From assembly GCA_027660625.1 (NCBI GenBank), contig JAQDNC010000005.1, positions 91,529 through 155,528 of the forward strand: a DNA stretch of 64,000 bases, read 5' to 3'. The notes beneath the pieces were generated by a model. The model was not told where the DNA came from. It made no database searches and saw only the letters and a list, made by a program, of their open reading frames with translations. This stretch comes from Coriobacteriaceae bacterium AM100-PB1-1D-6A. Its GTDB lineage: Bacteria; Actinomycetota; Coriobacteriia; Coriobacteriales; Coriobacteriaceae. Positions within the stretch are counted from its first letter, which is position 1; the number at the start of each line of letters is the position of its first letter. Below, piece after piece: positions 16,981-25,180 of this stretch. The position numbers were made by a program, and so were the translations under genes.

Positions 16981-18003
16981 ATGGAGCAGGAGCGCTCAGC
17001 GCAGCGTGCACGCAAAAAGGCTTCGGTACCGATGACGGCGGCGTCCGATTTTGTCGTGCCCGAGGGAACTGACGAGCTCAGCCGCAGCACCCGCCGTGCA
17101 TGGCGCGAGCGCCTCAACGATGCGTCGTCGCGCAAGATGATTACGGGCGTTCTGGCCACGCTGGCGGGCGGTTCGTTTTGGGGTTTTTCGGGCACCAGCG
17201 CGAGCTTCCTGTTCGATACTTATCACGTTGATACCCTGTGGCTTATGAGTGTGCGCCAGATTCTCGCCGGCCTGCTCTTTATGGCCGTGGTGGTCACGCG
17301 CGATCGCGAGCGTCTGGTTAGGCTCTGGACCACGCCCGCCGACCGTAGGCAACTGCTGCTTTTTACCGCTTTTGGCCTGCTGTTCAACCAGTTCTGCTAT
17401 CTTTCGGCCGTGCGTCTGACCAATGCCGGAACCGCGACGGTGCTCCAGTGCCTGCAGCTGGTCATCATCATGGGTTACGCCTGCGTGGTCGATCGCCGCA
17501 TGCCGCGCGCTCGCGAGACGATCGGCATTGGTCTGGCCCTCGGTGGCACCTTTTTAATCGCTACCGGCGGCGATCCGACCAGTTTGAGCATATCGCCGCT
17601 TGGTCTGGTCGCAGGCCTTATGTGTGCGGTTAGCGCAGCCTGTATGGCGGTGATTCCCGCCAAGATTCTGCCCGAATACGGCAGCCCCATCGTTACAGGC
17701 TCTGCCATGCTCACAGCGGGCGTGGTCTCGTGCGTCTTCGTGCAGCCGTGGGCTCATATGCCGGCGCTCGATGCTGCCGGTATCGAGGCGCTCGCGGTGT
17801 TTGTGGTCATTGGCTCGTTTTTTGCCTACATGCTGTATATGCAGGGCGTTAAGGACATCGGCTCGGTGCGTGCGAGCCTCATCGGAACCGTGGAGCCGGT
17901 CTCGGCGACCATCACCAGCGCCGTTATGCTGGGCACGGTATTTTTGCCGACCGACTTGATTGGCTTTGCCATGATTATCGTGATGATGTTCCTGACGGTA
18001 TAG
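16981..18003 (+). CDS. DMT-superfamily (EamA) transporter
   Basis: The product is 340 residues, with GGGGGAG just before the ATG. After a 50-residue charged N-terminus there are about ten transmembrane helices in two EamA repeats (about 55-180 and 205-338), with the usual small-residue-rich starts (GGSFWGFSGTSASFLF; GLMCAVSAACMAVIPAK). The late motif GTVEPVSATITSAVMLG is typical of the family. Substrate is unknown; members export amino acids, nucleobases or other metabolites. It stands alone between the secretion operon and the DUF4012 gene. A stretch with TACAGT about 45 bp upstream may be its promoter. Confidence 0.85.
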   Translation: MEQERSAQRARKKASVPMTAASDFVVPEGTDELSRSTRRAWRERLNDASSRKMITGVLATLAGGSFWGFSGTSASFLFDTYHVDTLWLMSVRQILAGLLFMAVVVTRDRERLVRLWTTPADRRQLLLFTAFGLLFNQFCYLSAVRLTNAGTATVLQCLQLVIIMGYACVVDRRMPRARETIGIGLALGGTFLIATGGDPTSLSISPLGLVAGLMCAVSAACMAVIPAKILPEYGSPIVTGSAMLTAGVVSCVFVQPWAHMPALDAAGIEALAVFVVIGSFFAYMLYMQGVKDIGSVRASLIGTVEPVSATITSAVMLGTVFLPTDLIGFAMIIVMMFLTV

Positions 18004-18142
18004 CTTACGCCGCTGCCTAGACGGACACGGTGTTGCACCACAATTCCGCGAATTGGTGCCTGCATCTGGAGTTTAACTGACGATGCCAAATATGTCATAA
18101 ACTAATAGCGTTATTGACTTTTAGTATTGCGAGGACTCCTCT

Positions 18143-20500
18143 ATGGCTGGTAACCACTTTAAGAACGGCGACGGCGAGCGCCCTGCAGTTCCGCCGTGTT
18201 CAAATGGGACTGGAAACGCTGACGTACCGAGTGGATCCAGCCAAAACGGTGCTGGCAACCGTACGTCTCCGGGCGAAACGGCGATGTTTGCCGCTCTGTA
18301 CGAACAGTCTCAAAAGGCAAAACAGGCTGGTCGCGTAGGCAGGCAGGCATTTCCGGGCGGGGCGGGCTCTGCGGCTTCGTCGGCCGGGGTCCGTCCGGCG
18401 CCAACGGGCGGTGCAAATGTCGCCGGCTCCACTGGCCCCGCTAACAACGCTCATCGCGCCCACAACGCCGGCCCCGTCAACTCTGCCAATCCCGCCAATA
18501 GTGCTTCTTCTGCTGGAGACGCAGGGCTTACGGGTAACCTAGGCACTATCTATACGGGCGCTTCCGAAACCGGCACGTTTGCCCGTCTCAATGACGACGG
18601 TGCCGAGTTTAAGGGCTCGGGCTCTAAAGAAGATTATTACGATTTTGGCTTGAACTACGGCGGTGATTCCTCGACGAGCCCGACCTCGAACGGCCTGGTT
18701 CGCCATCGCCATCGCAAGGGCGAGCGCAAGAAGCGCCGCGTTGCAGCCGTTGTTGCTGTCATCGTCGCGGTGGTTCTTGTCGCTTTTGGCGTGAGTGGCT
18801 TCATGCTGTTTAACTCGGCAAAAACCGTGAAGAGCCAGGCAAAGGAAACTGTCGAGATCGTCGGCGGCCTTAAGGACAAGGTCACGTCGGGCGATTTTTC
18901 GACCCTGCCCGACGATGCGAAAAAGATCGACGAGCTCTGCAGCAGCATGAAGAAGGAGACCTCGAGCCCGGTGTGGACGATGGCCTCGTTCATTCCGGTG
19001 TACGGCGGCGACATTAATGCCGCCCGCACCATGGTCGACGCTCTGTCCGATGTTTCGAGCGGCGCGCTGGTCCCCATGGCCGATAATCTCGCTCAGGCAA
19101 CGCCCGGCAAGCTGTTCCAGGACGGGACAATCAACGTGTCCGCGCTGCAGGCGGTCGCCGATTCGCTCTCCGATAGCTCGAAGGCGTTCAAGAGCGCCAA
19201 CAAAAAGGTGCAGGGTATTGGCGATACGCATATCGCCCAGGTGACTGAGCTGGTCGATAAGGCAAAGGACGGCTTTGCCACCCTGGACGGTGTAGTCGAC
19301 GCGGCAGAGAAGATTGCCCCCGTTCTGCCCCAGATGCTCGGCGCCAACGGCCAGACGCGCCATTATCTTGTGCTCGCGATGAGCAATGTCGAGATCCGCG
19401 CCTGCGGCGGTTTCCCCGGTTCTCGCGGCGTGATGTCAGTGACTGACGGTAAGCTCGAGCTGGGCGATTTTGTCAAAGTCGACATGATGAAAGAGCCTTT
19501 GAGTCCGCTTCCCATCACCGATGAAGAGGCAAACTTGTTCACGACCGGATGGGGCCTGACCGGTTTCAACACGCTCGGATACACGATGGGCGACGTTACG
19601 ATGACGCCTGATTATCCGCGTGCGGCTCAGCTTGCCAGCGATATGCAGAAGGCCATTGTCGGAGATGACATCGACGGCGTATTTGCAGTCGATCCGGTAT
19701 TTTTGCAGTATATGCTCGGCATTGTAGGCGGCACGCAGCTTCCCGACGGCACCGTCGTCGACGGAAGCAACGCTGCAAAGGTGCTGCTGCACGATATTTA
19801 TTGGAATTACCCGGTAGAGGAACAGGACGCCATTTTTGCGGCGGTTGCCGGATCGGCTTTTAACAAGATCGTGGACGAACTGGGCTCCAGCGATATTACT
19901 AAGATCGCTGCCGCCATCGAAAAGGGCGCTTCCGAGGGTCGCATCCTCATGTATTCGAGAAACGATGACGAGGAAAAGGCCGCGAAGGCTCTTGGAATAT
20001 CGGGCGCCCTCCAAGCCGATACGTCGGAGGCTCCGATCTTGGGCGTCTATGTGAACAACTACAGCTATTCAAAGATGGATTGGTTCCTTGATAAGCGAGT
20101 CACCATCGATTCTTCGGTTGAAAACGCCGATGGCTCGACGACGTATCGAGTGACCACCACGCTCAAGAACACGATGACCCCCCAGGAGAAGGCCGAGATG
20201 CCTGGTTATTTCCAGGGCCATAACGGCATTAGCCAGGATATTGATGACGAGGTGCTGAGGCTCTATCTCTATGCTCCCGCGGGAGGCAGCATTTCGGACA
20301 TTAAGACTTCGGGCTCCGGTTCTATCGAGATGAACGAAGCGACGCACGATGGTCTGAAGGTTGCATGGGGCGGCGTCCACATGCTTCTTGGACAAGACGT
20401 AAAGGTCGAGTACACGGTTACGACTTCGAAGGACTCTGGGCACAAAGCGCTTAAGGTTCGCACCACGCCAACCGCTCAAACGTTTGAACAGGATAAGTAA
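18143..20500 (+). CDS. DUF4012-domain membrane protein
   Basis: The product is 785 residues, with GAGGA 9 bp before the ATG. The first 190 residues are a low-complexity cytoplasmic segment rich in Asn, Ala, Gly and Ser (repeated NSANPANSA-like runs), then a basic stretch, one transmembrane helix at about 198-222 and a large extracellular part. Around residues 400-450, HYLVLAMSNVEIRACGGFPG is the core of DUF4012, a family of extracellular proteins linked to polysaccharide or capsule loci. The exact role is unknown. It ends 3 bp before glmM, which makes an amino-sugar precursor for cell wall, so an envelope role is plausible. Confidence 0.8.
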   Translation: MAGNHFKNGDGERPAVPPCSNGTGNADVPSGSSQNGAGNRTSPGETAMFAALYEQSQKAKQAGRVGRQAFPGGAGSAASSAGVRPAPTGGANVAGSTGPANNAHRAHNAGPVNSANPANSASSAGDAGLTGNLGTIYTGASETGTFARLNDDGAEFKGSGSKEDYYDFGLNYGGDSSTSPTSNGLVRHRHRKGERKKRRVAAVVAVIVAVVLVAFGVSGFMLFNSAKTVKSQAKETVEIVGGLKDKVTSGDFSTLPDDAKKIDELCSSMKKETSSPVWTMASFIPVYGGDINAARTMVDALSDVSSGALVPMADNLAQATPGKLFQDGTINVSALQAVADSLSDSSKAFKSANKKVQGIGDTHIAQVTELVDKAKDGFATLDGVVDAAEKIAPVLPQMLGANGQTRHYLVLAMSNVEIRACGGFPGSRGVMSVTDGKLELGDFVKVDMMKEPLSPLPITDEEANLFTTGWGLTGFNTLGYTMGDVTMTPDYPRAAQLASDMQKAIVGDDIDGVFAVDPVFLQYMLGIVGGTQLPDGTVVDGSNAAKVLLHDIYWNYPVEEQDAIFAAVAGSAFNKIVDELGSSDITKIAAAIEKGASEGRILMYSRNDDEEKAAKALGISGALQADTSEAPILGVYVNNYSYSKMDWFLDKRVTIDSSVENADGSTTYRVTTTLKNTMTPQEKAEMPGYFQGHNGISQDIDDEVLRLYLYAPAGGSISDIKTSGSGSIEMNEATHDGLKVAWGGVHMLLGQDVKVEYTVTTSKDSGHKALKVRTTPTAQTFEQDK

Positions 20501-20503
20501 GAT

Positions 20504-21835
20504 ATGAAGTACTTTGGCACCGACGGATTTCGCGGCGAGGCCAACGTTGGGCTGACGGTAGAGCACGCTTATAAGATCGGCCGTTTTGTGGGTTGGTATT
20601 ACGGTGCCAACCGCGAGCGCAAGGCACGCGTGATCGTGGGCAAGGACACGCGTCGTTCGAGCTACATGTTCGAGGCGGCGCTGGTGAGTGGCCTGGTCGC
20701 GAGCGGTGCGGACGCATATATGCTGCACGTGATCCCAACGCCGGGCGTGGCGCATCAGACCGTGGAGGGCTGCTTCGATTGCGGCATCATGATCAGTGCG
20801 AGCCACAACCCGTTCTGCGATAACGGCATCAAGCTCGTTAACAGCGACGGCTTCAAGATGGACGAGGACGTGCTGGAGCTCATCGAGGACTATATCGATG
20901 GCAAGGGCGAGGTGCCGCTGGCCACGGGCAACCACATTGGCGCCACGGTCGATTACATGCAGGGCCGCAACCGCTATATTGCCTCGCTCATCGCAAGCGC
21001 GAACTTTTCGCTGCAGGGCGTCAAGATCGGCATCGACTGCGCCAACGGCTCGGCATCTTCGGTGGCCAAGCCGGTGTTCGACGCGCTGGGTGCCGACGTG
21101 CGCGTGATCAACGCCGCGCCCGATGGTTTTAACATCAACGTTGACTGCGGCTCCACGCATATGGAGCGTCTGCAGCGCCACGTGGTGGAGCAGGGCCTGG
21201 ACGTTGGCTTTGCCTACGACGGCGATGCCGACCGCTGCCTGGCCGTGGACGAGCGTGGTCGCGTGGTCGACGGCGACCAGATCCTGTATGTGTGCGGCGT
21301 GTACCTGAACAAGCACGGTCGCCTTTCGGGCGGTACCGTGGTGCCGACGATCGCCAGCAACTTTGGCCTGGTCAAGTCGCTGGAGCTTGCCGGTCTAAGT
21401 GCCGTGACCAGCGGCGTGGGCGACCGTCATGTGTATGCCAAGATGCGCGAGGGCGGCTACAGCCTGGGCGGCGAGCAGACGGGCCACACGATCTTTGGTG
21501 ATATCGAGCGCACGGGCGACGGCATTATGACCTCGCTGCGCGTGATGGAAGTGATTCGCGCCGAGCGCGAGACGCTCTCGCAGCTCACAGCTCCGTGCAA
21601 GCTGTTGCCGCAGGCGCTGGTTGCCGTGCGCGTGGCGGATAAAGACGCCGCGCTGGGCAACATGGGCGTGCAAGCCGCCATCGCCGAGGCCGAGGCGTCG
21701 CTGGCGGGCGAGGGCCGCGTGCTGGTGCGCAAGAGTGGAACCGAGTCGGTGATTCGCGTTTTGGTCGAAGCCCCCGACCAGGCAGCTGCCGACGTCGCCA
21801 TGAAGCGCATCGCCGCGGCGCTGGAAGCTCTATAG
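20504..21835 (+). CDS. glmM: Phosphoglucosamine mutase
   Basis: The product is 443 residues, the usual length. It interconverts glucosamine-6-phosphate and glucosamine-1-phosphate for UDP-GlcNAc and peptidoglycan synthesis. Visible motifs are FGTDGFRG at the N-terminus, the phospho-serine loop SASHNP (Ser100), the metal loop DGDADRC (about 240-246), GGEQTGHTIF and the phosphate-binding KSGTESVIRV near the end. The start 3 bp after the DUF4012 stop suggests co-transcription. Confidence 0.95.
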   Translation: MKYFGTDGFRGEANVGLTVEHAYKIGRFVGWYYGANRERKARVIVGKDTRRSSYMFEAALVSGLVASGADAYMLHVIPTPGVAHQTVEGCFDCGIMISASHNPFCDNGIKLVNSDGFKMDEDVLELIEDYIDGKGEVPLATGNHIGATVDYMQGRNRYIASLIASANFSLQGVKIGIDCANGSASSVAKPVFDALGADVRVINAAPDGFNINVDCGSTHMERLQRHVVEQGLDVGFAYDGDADRCLAVDERGRVVDGDQILYVCGVYLNKHGRLSGGTVVPTIASNFGLVKSLELAGLSAVTSGVGDRHVYAKMREGGYSLGGEQTGHTIFGDIERTGDGIMTSLRVMEVIRAERETLSQLTAPCKLLPQALVAVRVADKDAALGNMGVQAAIAEAEASLAGEGRVLVRKSGTESVIRVLVEAPDQAAADVAMKRIAAALEAL

Positions 21836-21863
21836 TTACGCGGTTTTACCAAACCGCGTAACT
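21834..21863 (+). terminator. Hairpin at glmM stop
   Basis: AGTTACGCGGTTT (21834-21846) pairs with AAACCGCGTAACT (21851-21863). There is no T-run, so termination strength is uncertain. Confidence 0.5.
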
Positions 21864-21900
21864 GCTCGACGCTGCAAACGTCCCCAATGACTAGGTGAAA

Positions 21901-21940
21901 AAGGGGGCGCCGCGGGATAGATCCCGCGGCGCCCCCTTTG
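21901..21940. terminator. Bidirectional terminator between glmM and M32 peptidase
   Basis: A perfect GC-rich stem pairs 21901-21918 with 21921-21938. A T-run (CCCCCTTT) follows on the plus side. On the minus side the matching CCCCCTT leads into TTTCACC. Confidence 0.75.
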
Positions 21941-21961
21941 CGTTGACGTGTTGCCTAAGCT

Positions 21962-23536
21962 TTACAGCTGGTACAGCGTGGTGAACTTGTCCTGCAGATA
22001 GCTGCAGTAGTAGCGGGCATCGAACGCCATGCCGCATGCGCCCTTGATGAGCTCCGGCGCGTCCTTGGCGCGGCCCCACTGCCAAATGTGCTCGCCCAGC
22101 CAGGCGCGGACGGGCGCCAGATTGCCGTTCGCGCAGGCGCCGGTAAGGTCGACGCCGTCGCGGCACATGGCCGGTACAAACATCGCATCGTAGGCGCTGC
22201 CCAGCGCATACGTGGGGAAGTAGCCAAACGAGCCGCCGCTCCAGTGCGTATCCTGCAGGCAGCCGTGCGTGTCGTCGGGAACGGGAATGCCCACGTACTC
22301 GTCCATAAAGCGATTCCAAAGCGCGGGGATGTCCTTGGCCGTGGCCTCGCCGGCAAACATCATGCGCTCAATTTGGTAGCGCACCATAATGTGCAGCGGG
22401 TAGGTGAGCTCGTCGGCCTCGGTGCGGATCAACGACGGCTGCGCGATGTTCACGGCGCGGTAGAGCGTGTCCTCGTCCACGCTGCCGTAGACCTCGGGCG
22501 CGTGGCGGCGCAGTACCTCGAGCAGCGGTCCCATAAAGGCGCGGCTGCGGCCCACGGTGTTCTCGAAAAAGCGGCTCTGGCTTTCGTGGATGCCCATGGA
22601 GGTGCCGCCCTCCAGGCACGTGCGCGCGTAGGCGGGGTTCACGCCCAGCTCGTACATGGCGTGGCCGGCCTCGTGGATGATGCTGTAGACGTTGGAGATG
22701 CAATCGTCCTCGTAGATGTGCGTGGCGATGCGCGCGTCGCCTACCGAGAAGCCCTCGCTAAACGGATGCTCGGTAAAGGCGAGCGTGGTGTCGTCCAAGT
22801 CCAGGCCGACGAGCTTCATGAGGTCAAAGCTCATGGCGCGCTGGGCAGCCTCGGGCACATGGGCGTGCAAAAAGTCGGCAGCTGGCTGCTGGCCGCGCTC
22901 ACCGATGGCGTGCACGAGCGGCACGACCGTGGCCTTGACCTCGTCGCAAAACGCATCGAAGCTCTTGGCGGAAAGGCCGCGCTCGTACTGGTCGAGCCAC
23001 ACATCGTACGGGTCGCGCTTGGGGTCCATGAGCTCGGCCTGATGCTTAAGCTGTCCGACGATTCTGTCCACATAGGGCTCAAAGCTCGCCCAGTCGTTGG
23101 CCGCCTTGGCCTTGTGCCACACGGCATCGGCCTCGCACGTGAGCCTGGTCCAGGCCTCGGCCTCCTCGGTGGGGATGGCGCTTGCCTCGCGCTGGTCGCG
23201 GCCGAGCACGCGAATCTCGTCGAGCAGCTGCGGGTCGTCGATCTTGCCGCCAGCGACCGTCTCGCGCGCCAACGAGCGCACAAGTTCGACAGACTTTTCG
23301 CTGGTCAGGAGCTTGTGGTGCTCGCCGGCAAGCGTGCCCATAGCATCTGCGCGGGCCGCGGCGCCGTTGGCGGGGGCAATCGTCGCGCCATCGAACTCGG
23401 CAATCTTGAGCAGATACTCGCGGGTCCACAGCTTGCCCTCGAGCTTGCGGAACTTTTTGACGGCCTTGTCGGCCTTCATGCCTTTGGCAGCTTTTGCCAC
23501 GGCGGCCTTGGCCTTCTTATCGAGCTTCTTTCCCAT
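21962..23536 (-). CDS. M32 family metallocarboxypeptidase
   Basis: The product is 524 residues, close to the usual 500. It removes C-terminal amino acids from peptides using a divalent metal. The HEXXH motif is HEAGH (288-292), with the third ligand Glu318 in GIHESQSRF, the M32 signature pair. No signal peptide is present, so it is cytosolic. The first 30 residues are Lys/Ala-rich (MGKKLDKKAKAAVAKAAK), longer and more basic than usual. It is transcribed alone, away from the Phe T-box. Confidence 0.93.
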   Translation of the reverse strand: MGKKLDKKAKAAVAKAAKGMKADKAVKKFRKLEGKLWTREYLLKIAEFDGATIAPANGAAARADAMGTLAGEHHKLLTSEKSVELVRSLARETVAGGKIDDPQLLDEIRVLGRDQREASAIPTEEAEAWTRLTCEADAVWHKAKAANDWASFEPYVDRIVGQLKHQAELMDPKRDPYDVWLDQYERGLSAKSFDAFCDEVKATVVPLVHAIGERGQQPAADFLHAHVPEAAQRAMSFDLMKLVGLDLDDTTLAFTEHPFSEGFSVGDARIATHIYEDDCISNVYSIIHEAGHAMYELGVNPAYARTCLEGGTSMGIHESQSRFFENTVGRSRAFMGPLLEVLRRHAPEVYGSVDEDTLYRAVNIAQPSLIRTEADELTYPLHIMVRYQIERMMFAGEATAKDIPALWNRFMDEYVGIPVPDDTHGCLQDTHWSGGSFGYFPTYALGSAYDAMFVPAMCRDGVDLTGACANGNLAPVRAWLGEHIWQWGRAKDAPELIKGACGMAFDARYYCSYLQDKFTTLYQL

Positions 23537-23677
23537 ACCATATCCTTAATCTCGCAGGCCGCGCGCCACGGGTGGGCGCACAGCCAGTTTGCACAGCTAC
23601 CCGTCTTGTACCCAGCGCGAACAAAACGGAACGCGGCGATACGCTCGCACAATGTGGTATCCTATAGCCCAATGCGT

Positions 23678-23955
23678 TGACGGAGAGGGTTTTGCCCGCC
23701 GCGTCGCCGGCAAGAGAGGGAAGGTCATGGGCTGAAAGCCTTCCTGCGGTGGCAAGGGCCAAGCGTTCACTCCCGAGCAGCGACCTCAACGGGCGCGCGG
23801 CCAGCGGCGGCGAAGCCCCAGTAGGGAAGCCGTGAGCCTTGCGACAAAGGGCAAAGAGTGGGCGCGGCGGGCCAGACATCCGCCGGGTCAAACAAGGTGG
23901 TACCGCGGAATTCAACCGTCCTTGGGCAATGCACATGCCCGAGGACGGTTTTTTT
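23678..23955 (+). promoter_or_regulatory. T-box leader (tRNA-Phe sensing) for pheST
   Basis: The leader ends with the T-box sequence AAGGTGGTACCGCGG (23894-23908), which pairs with the uncharged tRNA acceptor end. A terminator follows (stem 23914-23928 with 23936-23950, then seven T). A likely specifier codon is TTC at 23766-23768, matching the downstream phenylalanyl-tRNA synthetase genes. The antiterminator can form from the T-box and the 5' side of the terminator, so uncharged tRNA-Phe should raise expression. The exact 5' end is not known. Confidence 0.9.
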
Positions 23956-24040
23956 GTTACCGAACCGGGCCGCGTTTTCGCAATGCTAGGCGTCATCGGT
24001 CGCCCCGGCAAGCGAATGCGCGAGAGACGAAAGGGAAGAC

Positions 24041-25117
24041 ATGAGTCTGATTGATGATCTGGTCAAACTCGAGGAAGAGGCCAAGGAGCTCGTCGCAGGC
24101 GCCGACGACGCCGCCAAGCTCGAGGCTGCGCGCGTTGAGCTGCTCGGCCGCAAGGGCCGCATCACTGGCCTGATGCGCATGATGGGCAAGCTCGCCCCCG
24201 AGGATCGTCCCGTGATGGGCAAGCGCGCCAATGAGATGCGCCAGCTGATCGAGGGCATGCTCGACGAGCGCACCACCGAGATGAAGGCCGCCGCCCTCAA
24301 GCACGCACTCGAGCACGATGCCGTCGACATCACGCTGCCGGGCATCCGTCCGCAGATCGGCCACCAGCACCTGATCAAGCAGATCATCGAGGAGGCCGAG
24401 GACATCTTCTGCGGCATCGGCTACACCGTCGAGTCCGGCCCCATGGTCGACACCTCCTACTACAACTTCACCGCGCTCAACGCCCCCATGGATCACCCGA
24501 GCCGTTCGGCCCGCGATACCTTCTACGTGGTCGACAACAACCCCGGCAGCGTCGCGCACCCCGAGGCTCATGCCCACGGCGAGTCCGACGTGCTGCTGCG
24601 CACCCAGACCTCGGGCGTGCAAATCCACACCATGGAGTCGCAAAAGCCGCCCATCTACATGATCTGCCCGGGCACCGTCTATCGCCCCGACACGGCCGAC
24701 GCCTGCCACCTGCCGCAGTTCAACCAGATCGAGGGCCTGGTCGTCGACGAGGGCATCACCTTTGGTGACCTCAAGGGCACGCTCGACTACTTTGTTAAGT
24801 GCATGTTTGGCGAGGACCGCAAGACGCGTTACCGCCCGCACTTTTTCCCCTTCACCGAGCCTTCCTGCGAGGTGGACGTGAGCTGCCACGTCTGCGGCGG
24901 CAAGGGCTGCAACTTCTGTAAGCACAGCGGCTGGATCGAGATCCTGGGCTGCGGCATGGTCGACCCCAACGTCCTGATCAACTGCGGCATCGACCCCGAG
25001 AAGTACACCGGCTTCGCCTTTGGCATTGGCGCCGAGCGCGTCGCGGCCCTGCGCTACGACCTGCCCGACCTGCGCACGTTGATGACTGGTGACATGAGGT
25101 TCTTGAACCAGTTCTAG
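24041..25117 (+). CDS. pheS: Phenylalanyl-tRNA synthetase alpha subunit
   Basis: The product is 358 residues. It forms the alpha2beta2 enzyme that charges tRNA-Phe. An N-terminal coiled coil (about 1-85) is followed by the class II catalytic core with GHQHLIKQIIEEAEDIF, motif 2 (FPFTEPSCEVDVSCHVCGGK, then GCNFC) and motif 3 (GFAFGIGAERVAALRY). It is controlled by the T-box leader just upstream and followed by pheT after 63 bp. Confidence 0.97.
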   Translation: MSLIDDLVKLEEEAKELVAGADDAAKLEAARVELLGRKGRITGLMRMMGKLAPEDRPVMGKRANEMRQLIEGMLDERTTEMKAAALKHALEHDAVDITLPGIRPQIGHQHLIKQIIEEAEDIFCGIGYTVESGPMVDTSYYNFTALNAPMDHPSRSARDTFYVVDNNPGSVAHPEAHAHGESDVLLRTQTSGVQIHTMESQKPPIYMICPGTVYRPDTADACHLPQFNQIEGLVVDEGITFGDLKGTLDYFVKCMFGEDRKTRYRPHFFPFTEPSCEVDVSCHVCGGKGCNFCKHSGWIEILGCGMVDPNVLINCGIDPEKYTGFAFGIGAERVAALRYDLPDLRTLMTGDMRFLNQF

Positions 25118-25180
25118 AACGCTTTCTTCTTAGTTGCAGTTTCCGGCTCAAAGCCGCATTTATGAAAGGAGACCAGTTAG